DNA from: Stappia indica | GTDB taxonomy: Bacteria > Pseudomonadota > Alphaproteobacteria > Rhizobiales > Stappiaceae | Assembly (NCBI RefSeq): GCF_009789575.1 | Contig: NZ_CP046908.1 | Span: 3,501,001-3,565,000 of the forward strand | Length of the DNA stretch: 64,000 nt | Direction: 5' to 3' | Part shown: positions 1 through 8,225 of the stretch, piece by piece | How positions within the stretch are numbered: the stretch's first letter is position 1 | Layout: each line of letters starts with the position of its first letter | The notes under the pieces: generated by a model | Seen by the model: only the letters and a program-made list of their open reading frames with translations | Told to the model about the DNA's origin: nothing | The model's database searches: none | Translations under genes and position numbers: made by a program

Positions 1-1
1 C

Positions 2-244
2 GGTGCCGATTGCCCGGTCGTCGTCGCCTACCGGGTCGGCTGGCCGGACCAGAGCTTCATCCACGGCACGCTTACCGACATTCGCGAGAAGGTGCGCGAG
101 GCGAAGATCACCCGCACCGCGCTCATCTTCGTCGGCCGGGCGCTGCAGCCGCAGGCGGATTTCCGCGACAGCGCCCTCTACCATGCCGACCATGTCCATG
201 TGCTGCGGCCGAAAAAAAAGAAAACGGCTAAAACCGGGGCCTGA
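2..244 (+). CDS. cobM: Precorrin-4 C(11)-methyltransferase, C-terminal part
   Basis: Only the last 80 residues lie in the window, and the start is off the left edge. The readable tail runs GADCPVVVAYRVGWPDQ, then a TRTALIFVGRAL segment and a Lys-rich end. This matches the C-terminal lobe of CobM/CbiF, the SAM-dependent enzyme that methylates C-11 of precorrin-4 in corrin synthesis. Location beside cobB, cobA, cbiD and cobK supports the call. The family fold is shared with other precorrin methyltransferases such as CobA, CobI and CobJ, but this tail pattern is the CobM/CbiF one. The frame is open from base 2 with no internal stop. Confidence 0.85.
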   Translation, partial: GADCPVVVAYRVGWPDQSFIHGTLTDIREKVREAKITRTALIFVGRALQPQADFRDSALYHADHVHVLRPKKKKTAKTGA

Positions 245-328
245 AGCAGCACGCCGGGCCGCGATTTGCATCTCGCGGCGCCTCTCCTTAGGCTTGGGCC
301 ATCCCAACAGCCAAAGGAGAGACCCGCC

Positions 329-955
329 ATGGAGACGGACAACCCGCTCTTGCAACGTGCCTACGCCCTGGATGGCGACAGGGAGCGTATCCGCGATCTC
401 TATGCCGACTGGGCGCAAAGCTACGACGACGACACGGTCGGCGGCATGGGCTATGTCGCCCCGGCGCTCGCCGCCGAGGCGCTGGCGAGCGAGATCGGGG
501 ACAGCGCCGGCGCGGTGCTCGATGCCGGGTGCGGCACCGGCCTTGTCGGCCTGGAACTGAGCCGGCGTACGAAGGCTGAGATCGACGGCGTCGACCTCAG
601 CCCCGGCATGCTGGACCAGGCCTCGGAAAAGGGCGTCTACCGCCGGCTTGCCGAGGCGGACCTGACCCGTCCGCTGGACCTGCCCGATAACGCTTATGAC
701 GGGGTTGTGAGCGTCGGCGTCTTCACCAGCGGCCATGTCGGGCCGCAGGCCATCGACGAGCTCGCGCGTGTCGCGCGTCCCGGCGCGCCGCTTGTCGTGA
801 CCGTGCATGAGAAGGTCTGGGAGAGCGACGGCTATCCGGCGCATCTCAAGACGATGGAGGACAGGGGCATCGCCCGCATCCGCGCCATCCGCGACACCGC
901 CTATCACGAAAAGGAAGGCTATCGCTGCAAGCTCTGCCTGCTCGAGGCCGCCTGA
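329..955 (+). CDS. Class I SAM-dependent methyltransferase
   Basis: A 208-residue protein with a Rossmann-type SAM site (VLDAGCGTGLVGLEL, about residues 71-85) and a following acidic DGVDLSPGML strand-2 motif. The ATG at 329 is chosen because AAAGGAGA lies nine bases upstream; an in-frame start at 266 has no such site. The fold resembles UbiE/methyltransferase-11 proteins (Williams-Beuren syndrome MerM-like). The substrate cannot be read from sequence. It lies between cobM and the convergent cobB, but no corrin-specific motif is present, so involvement in cobalamin synthesis is unproven. Confidence 0.85.
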   Translation: METDNPLLQRAYALDGDRERIRDLYADWAQSYDDDTVGGMGYVAPALAAEALASEIGDSAGAVLDAGCGTGLVGLELSRRTKAEIDGVDLSPGMLDQASEKGVYRRLAEADLTRPLDLPDNAYDGVVSVGVFTSGHVGPQAIDELARVARPGAPLVVTVHEKVWESDGYPAHLKTMEDRGIARIRAIRDTAYHEKEGYRCKLCLLEAA

Positions 956-962
956 TCAGTGT

Positions 963-994
963 CTGATCGGCCGGGGTCACACCCGGTCGATCAG
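963..994. terminator. Bidirectional terminator-like hairpin overlapping the cobB end
   Basis: Long inverted repeat: CTGATCGGCCGGG on the left pairs with CCCGGTCGATCAG on the right, with two mismatched positions and a short loop. It sits between the stop of the plus-strand methyltransferase (955) and the stop of minus-strand cobB (977) and includes the last cobB codons. No long T-run follows on either side, so it may act as an mRNA end stabiliser rather than an intrinsic terminator. Confidence 0.5.
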
Positions 995-2290
995 GTGGAT
1001 AAACGAGCCCGACACGCGGCCGACGCGCAGTCCGACATCGCCGAACGGCGCTCCAAGCGCGTCCCTTGCCTCGAACAATCGCTCAGCCTGCCCCTCGTGC
1101 ACGATGGTCGCGTAGTGGAATTCGTGACCCGTCAGCTCGCCCTGCCAGGGCGCACCGGGAAGGGCCTTGAGCCGCCGGTAGCCGAGATGCCGCTTGCGGG
1201 TCGCAAAGCTCGTTTCCAGCGGCAGCAGCCCGAGCATCGCATGCCGCGTTCCCTCGGCGTCCGTCAGGTGCTCGCCGAGCACCATGTAGCCGCCGCATTC
1301 GCCGTAGATCAGGGCACCGCGCGCCGCCGCCGCCTGCATGCCCTGCCGGAACCGGCCGGCCGCCGCGATTCGTTCCGCATGCAGTTCCGGATAGCCGCCG
1401 GGCAGATAGACAGCATCGCTCTCCGCATCCGGCGCCTCGTCGGCAAGGGGCGAGAAGAACGAGAGTTCGGCCCCCTGCGCCTGCCAACCTGTCAGAAGAT
1501 GCGGATAGGCAAAGGCGAAGGCAGTATCGCGGGCGATTGCGACGCGCTGGCCGGGCGGTGGCAGCGTCGCACTCGTGGCCGATCCGCTGGGCGCAAGCGG
1601 ACGTGCCAGTGCGCGGAGCGCACTGAGGTCGCAGCTCTCGGCGACGCGCGCGGCCGCATGCTCCAGGAACCCTGCGAGATCGCCGTGTTCTCCCGCCTGC
1701 ACCAGTCCGAGATGGCGTTCCGGCAGGTCGAGCCCGGCATCGCGTGGCACCGCGCCGAGGGTCGGCATGGCGATGCCGGCAAGCGCTGCACGCAGCATCT
1801 CTTCGTGGCGCGGACTGCCGACCCGGTTGAGGATCACGCCGGCGACGGTCACATCCGCGCGGTGATCGCGAAAGCCCCGCACCAGCGCGGCGACCGACTG
1901 CGACTGCTTTCCCGCATCCACCACCAGAACGACCGGCAGCTCCAGCCGTGCGGCCAGGTCTGCGGTCGAGCCGCTGCCGTCGGCGGCGCCGTCGAAAAGG
2001 CCCATGACGCCTTCGACCAGCAGCAGGTCGGCGCGCTCAGCCTGGGCCGAGGCCAGCTTGTCGATGAGCGCGCCGCGCATGGCGAAGGGATCGAGATTGA
2101 CGCAATCCGTGCCGCTCGCCGCCGCATGGAAGGCCGGGTCGATATAGTCCGGCCCGGTCTTGGCGCTGGCGACCTTGGTCCCTGCCTTGCGGAAGGCGGC
2201 AAGCAGGGCGAGCGTCAGCGTGGTCTTGCCGCTGCCGGATGCCGGTGCGGCGATGACGAGGCCGCTGGCCGGCCCGGATCTGGTGTTCAT
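977..2290 (-). CDS. cobB: Cobyrinate/hydrogenobyrinate a,c-diamide synthase
   Basis: A 437-residue two-domain amidotransferase. The N-terminal dethiobiotin-synthetase-like ATPase shows a P-loop APASGSGKTT (residues 15-24). The C-terminal glutaminase domain has YGECGGYMVLGE with the probable nucleophile Cys332 and a terminal His (about 432). The enzyme amidates the a and c side chains of the corrin ring using glutamine and ATP. The ATG at 2290 is one base past the cobA stop (2292), so the two are probably translationally coupled. The annotated family names (CobB versus CbiA) depend on whether cobalt is already inserted; sequence alone does not settle that here. Confidence 0.93.
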   Translation of the reverse strand: MNTRSGPASGLVIAAPASGSGKTTLTLALLAAFRKAGTKVASAKTGPDYIDPAFHAAASGTDCVNLDPFAMRGALIDKLASAQAERADLLLVEGVMGLFDGAADGSGSTADLAARLELPVVLVVDAGKQSQSVAALVRGFRDHRADVTVAGVILNRVGSPRHEEMLRAALAGIAMPTLGAVPRDAGLDLPERHLGLVQAGEHGDLAGFLEHAAARVAESCDLSALRALARPLAPSGSATSATLPPPGQRVAIARDTAFAFAYPHLLTGWQAQGAELSFFSPLADEAPDAESDAVYLPGGYPELHAERIAAAGRFRQGMQAAAARGALIYGECGGYMVLGEHLTDAEGTRHAMLGLLPLETSFATRKRHLGYRRLKALPGAPWQGELTGHEFHYATIVHEGQAERLFEARDALGAPFGDVGLRVGRVSGSFIHLIDRV

Positions 2291-2291
2291 G

Positions 2292-3230
2292 TCAACCGCT
2301 GCTCGCCGGCCGTGCAGCGGTGCCCTCGCGCAGATCCAGTGGATCCGGGTCGAGCTTCCGCCCGGCCAGTGCGCCGAGCCAGTCCAGCCCTGCACGCAGG
2401 CGCACCACTTCGCCCACGACCACGATGGCCGGCGGTTCCAGCCCGGCGGCCTCCGCATCGGCGGAGGCATGCGCCAGCGTCGTCTCCAGCACCTTCTGGT
2501 CGGGCAGGGAGGCATTGCAGACGATGGCGACGGGCTCCTCGCCCCGGCGCCCGCCGGCCAGCAGCTTGGAGACGATCAGGTCGAGATGCTTCATCGCCAT
2601 GTACATGACGATGACGGGAGAGCCGCGCGCCACTGCGTCCCAGTCGATGGCCGAAGGCGTCAGGCCGGTCTGGTCGTGGCCGGTCAGGAAGGTCACGGCC
2701 TGGTTGGTGTCGCGATGGGTCGCGGGAATGCCGGCATAGGCGAGGCCGCCGATACCGGCGGTCACGCCGGGAATGATGCGGAACGGCACGCCGTGCGAGA
2801 CCAGCGTCAGGGCCTCCTCGCCGCCGCGGCCGAAGACGAACGGGTCGCCGCCCTTCAGCCGCAGCACCCGCTTGCCGGCCCGCGCATAGTCCACGAGCTT
2901 CAGCGAGATGTCGCGCTGCTTCGGGCTCGGCTTGCCGCCGCGCTTGCCGGCATAGTCGATGATCGCGTCCGGCCGCGCGAGGCCGAGGATCGAGGCATCG
3001 ACCAGCGCGTCGTGCACGATGACATCGGCCTGGGCGAGGCCGTTGAGGACATGCAGCGTCAACAGGCCGGGGTCGCCCGGTCCTGCGCCGGCCAGCCACA
3101 CCCAGCCGGGCAGGAAGTCCGGCAGCGGAAAGCCGCGTCGGGCCAGCCCGTCGAGCGCCTCGCCGACGACGGTACAGGAACCGGATGCCGCCGGTGCGGC
3201 GGGCTGATCTGGGTGTTTCGCGTTTGACAT
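2292..3230 (-). CDS. cobA: Uroporphyrinogen-III C-methyltransferase (SUMT)
   Basis: A 312-residue SAM-dependent enzyme that methylates uroporphyrinogen III at C-2 and C-7 to give precorrin-2, the entry step to corrins (and siroheme). Signature motifs are VWLAGAGPGDPGLLTL near the N-terminus and LRLKGGDPFVFGRGGEE, both diagnostic for SUMT. The protein carries about 33 extra N-terminal residues before the catalytic fold. The ATG at 3230 (MSNAKHPD) is preferred over an upstream in-frame Met at 3290, because the shorter form leaves about 100 bases of divergent promoter space to cbiD. It lacks the CysG oxidase/ferrochelatase domain. Confidence 0.93.
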   Translation of the reverse strand: MSNAKHPDQPAAPAASGSCTVVGEALDGLARRGFPLPDFLPGWVWLAGAGPGDPGLLTLHVLNGLAQADVIVHDALVDASILGLARPDAIIDYAGKRGGKPSPKQRDISLKLVDYARAGKRVLRLKGGDPFVFGRGGEEALTLVSHGVPFRIIPGVTAGIGGLAYAGIPATHRDTNQAVTFLTGHDQTGLTPSAIDWDAVARGSPVIVMYMAMKHLDLIVSKLLAGGRRGEEPVAIVCNASLPDQKVLETTLAHASADAEAAGLEPPAIVVVGEVVRLRAGLDWLGALAGRKLDPDPLDLREGTAARPASSG

Positions 3231-3332
3231 CCTGATTGTTTCTACGCCGCTCCGCCCGCCGCGCCAAGGTCGGTTGGCGTCGGCTTCCATAGCAATTGCG
3301 ACCTAGCCGTGCCCGCCCCTATAGTCCGGCGC
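3231..3332. promoter_or_regulatory. Divergent promoter region between cobA and cbiD
   Basis: About 100 bases separate the divergent cobA and cbiD starts, so promoters for both corrin operons must lie here unless they are read through. I see no B12-box or cobalamin riboswitch architecture and no clear -35/-10 pair. The position rests on gene arrangement only. Confidence 0.45.
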
Positions 3333-4439
3333 ATGAACCGCAAGGAAACATCCGCGCTTCGCCGGGGCTGGACCACCGGCACCTGTGCGACCGCCGCAGC
3401 CAAGGCGGCCTATCAGGCCTTGCTGACGGGCGTGTTTCCCGATCCCGTCGAGGTGACCCTGCCGAAGGGCGAGCGGCCCGCCTTCGCCCTTGCGCTGGAG
3501 GAACTGGGGCAGGGCTTTGCCCGCGCCGGCATCGTCAAGGATGCGGGCGACGATCCCGACGTGACCCATGGCGCGACGGTGATCGCCAGTGTGCGCCTCG
3601 CGCCGGCCGGCTCGGGCGTCCTGTTCCGTGCCGGCGAGGGCGTCGGCACGGTGACGCGCGCCGGCCTGCCGATCCCGCCGGGCGAGCCGGCAATCAATCC
3701 GGTGCCGCGCGAGATGATCCGCGGCGTCATTGCCGAGGTGGCGGCGCGCTTCGGCGCGAGCGGCGATGTCGAGGTGGAGATCTCGATCCCCGGCGGCGAG
3801 GCGCTGGCGCAGCGGACCATGAACCCGCGCCTCGGCATCCTCGGGGGATTGTCGGTGCTCGGCACGACGGGCATCGTCCGCCCGTTCTCCTGCGCCGCCT
3901 GGATCGCCTCGATCCATCGCGGCGTCGATGTGGCGCGCGCCGCCGGTCTGCCGCATGTGGTCGGCGCCACCGGCTCGACCTCGGAGGATGCGGTGAAGGC
4001 GCGCTACGATCTTCCCGAGATGGCCTATCTCGACATGGGCGATTTCGCCGGCGGGCTGCTCAAGTATCTGCGTGCCCATCCCGTGCCGAAGCTGACGCTG
4101 GCCGGCGGCTTTGCCAAGTTCGTCAAGCTGGCGCAGGGCGCGCTCGACCTGCATTCGGCGCGCAGCCAGGTGGATTTCGCAGCGCTTGCCCTGCTGCTGG
4201 AGCGCTCCGGTGCCCCGGCGGAGATCGTCGAGGCGGCGAGGGGCGCCAACACCGCCAAGGAGGTGCTCGACCGCGCCGAAGCCGCCGGCATCGATGTCGC
4301 CGCCGAAGTGGCGCGCGGCGCCCATGCCGCCGCCCGCGCCGTGCTGCGCGATGCGCCGGTCGATATCGAGGTGCTGGTGGTCGACCGGGCCGGCGCCGTC
4401 GTCGCGCACCGTCCGTTCGATGCGGAAGACCTCGCGTGA
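3333..4439 (+). CDS. cbiD: Cobalt-precorrin-5B C(1)-methyltransferase
   Basis: A 368-residue CbiD. The family signature near the N-terminus, RRGWTTGTCATAAAKAA, is intact, followed by the conserved GLSVLGTTGIVRPFS and KFVKLAQGALDLHS segments. The protein methylates C-1 of the ring with loss of the acetaldehyde fragment in the cobalt-early route. ATG at 3333 is chosen; an in-frame GTG at 3309 would add eight residues. Its stop overlaps the cobK GTG (GTGA), implying coupled translation. The presence of CbiD beside aerobic-type Cob genes is notable, because CobF does this methylation in the classical aerobic pathway. Confidence 0.92.
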   Translation: MNRKETSALRRGWTTGTCATAAAKAAYQALLTGVFPDPVEVTLPKGERPAFALALEELGQGFARAGIVKDAGDDPDVTHGATVIASVRLAPAGSGVLFRAGEGVGTVTRAGLPIPPGEPAINPVPREMIRGVIAEVAARFGASGDVEVEISIPGGEALAQRTMNPRLGILGGLSVLGTTGIVRPFSCAAWIASIHRGVDVARAAGLPHVVGATGSTSEDAVKARYDLPEMAYLDMGDFAGGLLKYLRAHPVPKLTLAGGFAKFVKLAQGALDLHSARSQVDFAALALLLERSGAPAEIVEAARGANTAKEVLDRAEAAGIDVAAEVARGAHAAARAVLRDAPVDIEVLVVDRAGAVVAHRPFDAEDLA

Positions 4440-5182
4440 GCGTCCCGCTCCCGGTCCTGCTGCTGGCCGGCACCGGCGAGGCAAGGGCCCTTGCCGGCCG
4501 GCTTGCCGGCAATCCGCGTTTCGCGGTCACCGCGTCGCTGGCCGGCATCGTCGAACGGCCCGAAGCCTATCCGGTTCGCGTGCGGATCGGCGGCTTCGGC
4601 GGGGCGCAAGGGCTGGGCGCGTGGCTGCGGGGCGAGGGCATCGCGGCGGTGATCGATGCCACCCATCCCTTTGCCGCGCGCATCTCCGCCAATGCCGTTC
4701 TCGCCTCGCTGGCAACCGGCATTCCCCTGTTGCGGCTGGAGCGTCCGGCCTGGCAGGCCGCACCGGGCGATGACTGGCACGAGGTCGTGGATCTCGACGA
4801 GGCTTCTGCCAGGCTTCCGCAGGGCGCACGTCCCTTCCTCGCCGTCGGCCGCAAGGAAATCTCGCGCTTTTCGCAGCGCCGCGATCTCGACTGTTTGATG
4901 CGGATGATCGACCCGCCGGAGCCGAAGACCTTGCTGCCGCCCGGCCGTCTGGTACTCGCACGGCCCTCCAGGGACGTGGATGCGGAAGTGGCCTTGCTGG
5001 AGCAGCACGGCGCGACCCATCTGGTCACGAAGAACAGCGGCGGCCCATGGGGCGAGGCGAAGCTGCTCGCCGCCCGCCGTCTCGGCCTGCCGGTCATCAT
5101 CGTGCGCCGGCCGGACCTTGCCGGCGGCGAGGTGGTTGCGGACGTCCCGGCTGCGCTCGCCTGGCTGGAAGCGCGGCTTTGA
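4436..5182 (+). CDS. cobK: Precorrin-6A reductase
   Basis: A 248-residue NAD(P)H-dependent reductase of the CobK/CbiJ family, which reduces the macrocycle at C-18/C-19. Readable motifs are LLLAGTGEARALAGRL at the N-terminal nucleotide-binding strand, AAVIDATHPFAARISANA, and LVTKNSGGPWGEAKL near the C-terminus. The start is a GTG whose last two bases are shared with the cbiD stop codon; no ATG lies nearby. CobK and CbiJ are close homologues, so the name does not by itself show which corrin route is used. Confidence 0.92.
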   Translation: MSVPLPVLLLAGTGEARALAGRLAGNPRFAVTASLAGIVERPEAYPVRVRIGGFGGAQGLGAWLRGEGIAAVIDATHPFAARISANAVLASLATGIPLLRLERPAWQAAPGDDWHEVVDLDEASARLPQGARPFLAVGRKEISRFSQRRDLDCLMRMIDPPEPKTLLPPGRLVLARPSRDVDAEVALLEQHGATHLVTKNSGGPWGEAKLLAARRLGLPVIIVRRPDLAGGEVVADVPAALAWLEARL

Positions 5183-5186
5183 TGCC

Positions 5187-5960
5187 TCAGGCGCGGGCGG
5201 ACTTTCCCGACAGCTTCAGGCGCAGGATCTTCCACAGATAGCGGAGGATGCCGGTCGTATAGCGCTGGCCGAGCCGCTTGGGCTCCTGGCCCAGCCGGTA
5301 GACCCATTCCAGCCCGTTGCTCCGCATCAGGGAGGGTGCCCGCGTCACCTCGCCGGCGGTGAAGTCGAACAGTGCGCCGACGCCAAGGGCCAGCGGCACG
5401 TCAAGATCGTCCCAGAGCCGGTCGATGAGGAGTTCCTGCCGCGGATTTCCCATCGCCACCAGCAGGATGTCGGGACGGGCGGCATTGATGCCGGCAACGA
5501 TCTGCGGAAGCTCGTCTTCGCCGAAATATCCGCTGCGCCAGCCGCAGACGGCGATGGCGGGATGGCGGGCCGCGAACAGGCCGGCGGCTTTCTCCACCAC
5601 TTCGGGTCGGGCGCCGAACAGATAGACGCGCGTGCCTACGGGCGCTGCGTCCAGCAGCGCCGGCACGAAGTCGGTGCCGTTGAGATTGTCCTCAAAGCCC
5701 GTGCCGGACAGCAGCCGCGCACCGATTTCCGCACCGATCCCGTCGTTCAGCACGAGGAAGCGGGAGAGCGCGTCGGCGAAGGCCGGGTCGTCCATCGCCA
5801 GCAGCAGGCCGTGCGCATTGGCGAAGGCGACGGCAAGGCGGCTGCCGGACCCCGGCACGGCGAGCAGACGGCGGATGGCCGCCTCGCGGCTGAGGCGCGC
5901 GACGGCCACCGGGCCGATCTGCACGCTCTCCAGGTCTGTCGTGGCGATCTCTCGCGTCAT
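5187..5960 (-). CDS. WecG/TagA/CpsF-family glycosyltransferase (GT26)
   Basis: A 257-residue inverting glycosyltransferase of family GT26. Diagnostic segments are FLVLNDGIGAEIGARLL and LLVAMGNPRQELLIDRLW. Family members move ManNAc, ManNAcA or glucose onto a lipid-linked sugar early in polysaccharide assembly on the inner face of the cytoplasmic membrane. The ATG at 5960 has GGAAG seven bases upstream; an in-frame GTG at 5996 is less well supported. It ends five bases from cobK, convergently, and faces away from the wzz-like gene, so both promoters probably lie at 5961-6212. It is the first gene of the exopolysaccharide region. Confidence 0.9.
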   Translation of the reverse strand: MTREIATTDLESVQIGPVAVARLSREAAIRRLLAVPGSGSRLAVAFANAHGLLLAMDDPAFADALSRFLVLNDGIGAEIGARLLSGTGFEDNLNGTDFVPALLDAAPVGTRVYLFGARPEVVEKAAGLFAARHPAIAVCGWRSGYFGEDELPQIVAGINAARPDILLVAMGNPRQELLIDRLWDDLDVPLALGVGALFDFTAGEVTRAPSLMRSNGLEWVYRLGQEPKRLGQRYTTGILRYLWKILRLKLSGKSARA

Positions 5961-6212
5961 CCGCTTCCGTCCGTTGCCTTTGCCCGGCACTGTCACAGGT
6001 ATGGGGTGTACCGATCAACAGCAGTCTAACGATACTCCGCAGGATTCGGGCGAGCATGAACACCCGGTTAACCGCGAGGTCGGGCTCGCCGTTTGCAGCG
6101 GTCCTTTGGGGAAATGTTAACCATGACGGAAGAGACTGGCGAGTGTGCCGGCCCTGGGGCGTGGCGGTGAGCCGGGCTCCCGGCGCGTGAGAACAGCGAT
6201 GGCTTTCCGAGC
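5961..6212. promoter_or_regulatory. Divergent promoter region upstream of the polysaccharide genes
   Basis: About 250 bases between the divergent GT26 and wzz-like genes. It is locally less GC-rich than the flanking genes (6000-6125), as expected of a promoter. I could not identify a defined operator or a convincing -35/-10 pair. Confidence 0.4.
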
Positions 6213-8225
6213 ATGATCGATATCTACCAGATCCCCGGCATTCTGAAGAAGCGCATGATCTGGCTGATCATCCTGCCGTTGCTCTTCATGACGCTCGCTC
6301 TCGTCTATCTGACCATGCGCACCCCGAACTACCGCGCGGTGGTCGAAATGCTGATCGAGCCGCAGGCTCTCCAGATCGTCGGCAACGAAATCGTGTCGCG
6401 CCAGGGCGGGGACAGCGTCCAGCGTCTCGCCATCGACAGCCAGACCTATGTGATTCTCTCCAATTCCGCGCTCAACGAGGTCGTCGACAAGCTCGACCTG
6501 GAGAACGATCCGGCGATCCTGCCGAAATCCGGCGGGCTGCTGTCGAAGCTGCTGGGCGGCGGCAAGGAGCCGTCGGCACAGGATCGGCGCGCCGCGGCGA
6601 TCAGCAACCTGCGCGAACGCCTGCAGGTGATGCGGATCGAGAATTCCTTCGTCTTCAACATCTTCATGCAGCACCCCGACCGCTTCAAGGCGGCCGAGAT
6701 CGCCAACGAGGCCGCCCGCATCTATCTCGACGAACAGCGCACGCGGCGCACCGAGTCCACCTTGCGCGCCTCCGTCGAGCTGCAGGCCCAGGCGGACGGC
6801 ATGCGCAAGCGCGTCGAGGACGCCGAGGCGAAGGTCGAGGCCTTCCGGGCCGAGAACGGTCTGATCCGCACCAGCGAACGCGGGCTTGTCGTGGGCCAGC
6901 AGTTGCAGGAGCTGAACTCCCAGCTGACCCAGGCGCGTGTCGAGCTGGAGGGCGCGCGCGCCAATGCCGATCTGCTCGCAGGCCTCACCGCCGATGCCAT
7001 CGAGAGCGGCTCCCTGCCCGTCAGGCTGCAGACATCGACCCTCGGCTCCCTGCGCGTCCAGTACGCCCGCATCGCCGAGCGGGAAGCACAAGCGGCGACG
7101 ACGCTCGGCACCAATCATCCGCAGCTGCGTGAGCTGCGCTCCCAGCTGGCCAACACGCGCGAGATGATCGACGACGAACTCAGTCGCGTGCGTCGCTCCG
7201 CCAATGCCGACCTGCAGCGCGCGGAGGCCAATGTCGCGGCGTTGGAAACCCAGCTTCAGGGCGTGACCTCCACCAGCGTCGACCAGAGCAGGGCCGAGAT
7301 CCAGCTGCGCCAGCTCGAGAACGAGGCGGACTCGCTCGCCACCGTCTACCGGGCCTTCCTGAGCCGGGCAAAGGAACTCGACGAGCAGAGCAGCATCGAC
7401 ACCAGCAATTCCCGCATCATCTCGCCGGCGGTGGCGCCGCTTCGCTCGATGGGCCCCTCCGGCCTGATCGTCCTGCTGGCGGCCGGTGTCTTCGGCACCA
7501 TCATGGCGGCAGGCTCCGCCGTCGGCTGGGAGATTCTCAACGGCAAGCTCGGCTCCGAGCGCGAGCTGGTGGACATTACCGGCGTGCCGCTCATCGCCAG
7601 CCTGACGGTGCCCGGCGGCCGCCGCGGCCTGCGCAAGCGCTCCGACGACGGCGTGGCCGAGCGCCAGCTTGCGGTCACGCGCATCGCCTTCGCGCTGCGC
7701 CACGCGTTCGAGAACGAACGCCCCGCTCATGTGCTTGTGCTCGCAACGGGCAGCGGGACCGATATCGCGCCGCTGTCCCGTGCGATCGCGGCCAGCCTCT
7801 ACGACATGGGCGAGGACGTGCTGCTTGCCCGTCCCGGCGACGGGACGGCGCGCCTCGCAGCCCCGGCCGGCGGGACCGCCGTTGCCGAGGCGGGAGGGCG
7901 CTCGCGCCTGTCCGCCCGTCGCCGCCAGGCCGAGACCGCGGCACCGGCGCCGGTGCCGGCCGCGCCCTTCACCGTCGAGCGGCTGGACGGGCGTGCCAGC
8001 CAGGCGGGCGTCGACGCGTTCGACACGACGGGGGCCGAGTTCCTGATCATCGACGGCGGGTCGGCGCTGTCCAACCCCCACCTCCCGATGCTTCTCGACT
8101 ACAGCGATGCGATCCTGCTGGTCACCCGGGTCGGCGACACGGCCCGGTCCGACCTCGACCGCACGCTCGCCCTGCTCAAGCCCTGGGAAGAGCGGATGAT
8201 CGGCAATGTCGCGCTGGCGGCCTGA
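6213..8225 (+). CDS. Wzz/GumC-type polysaccharide chain-length protein with degenerate kinase-like domain
   Basis: A 670-residue inner-membrane co-polymerase. There is one membrane helix at about residues 15-35, a large periplasmic part with coiled-coil helices at about 165-400, and the PAVAP-rich second membrane helix at about 412-436. These set polymer length in Wzy-dependent export. The cytoplasmic tail (about 440-670) looks like a BY-kinase fold (VLVLATGSGTDIAP, then FLIIDGGSAL), but the Walker A Gly-Lys-Ser/Thr is missing and there is no Tyr-rich tail, so kinase activity is unlikely. The stop overlaps the start of the polymerase-like gene by 20 bases. Confidence 0.88.
   Translation: MIDIYQIPGILKKRMIWLIILPLLFMTLALVYLTMRTPNYRAVVEMLIEPQALQIVGNEIVSRQGGDSVQRLAIDSQTYVILSNSALNEVVDKLDLENDPAILPKSGGLLSKLLGGGKEPSAQDRRAAAISNLRERLQVMRIENSFVFNIFMQHPDRFKAAEIANEAARIYLDEQRTRRTESTLRASVELQAQADGMRKRVEDAEAKVEAFRAENGLIRTSERGLVVGQQLQELNSQLTQARVELEGARANADLLAGLTADAIESGSLPVRLQTSTLGSLRVQYARIAEREAQAATTLGTNHPQLRELRSQLANTREMIDDELSRVRRSANADLQRAEANVAALETQLQGVTSTSVDQSRAEIQLRQLENEADSLATVYRAFLSRAKELDEQSSIDTSNSRIISPAVAPLRSMGPSGLIVLLAAGVFGTIMAAGSAVGWEILNGKLGSERELVDITGVPLIASLTVPGGRRGLRKRSDDGVAERQLAVTRIAFALRHAFENERPAHVLVLATGSGTDIAPLSRAIAASLYDMGEDVLLARPGDGTARLAAPAGGTAVAEAGGRSRLSARRRQAETAAPAPVPAAPFTVERLDGRASQAGVDAFDTTGAEFLIIDGGSALSNPHLPMLLDYSDAILLVTRVGDTARSDLDRTLALLKPWEERMIGNVALAA

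Noticed and set aside
3231-3332. Cobalamin riboswitch before the corrin genes
   Set aside because: The region is only about 100 bases on either strand, and I see no B12-box or the long structured leader such riboswitches need.
6117-8081. 654-residue frame antisense to the wzz-like gene
   Set aside because: The plus-strand protein has membrane helices and coiled coil. The antisense product is low-complexity.
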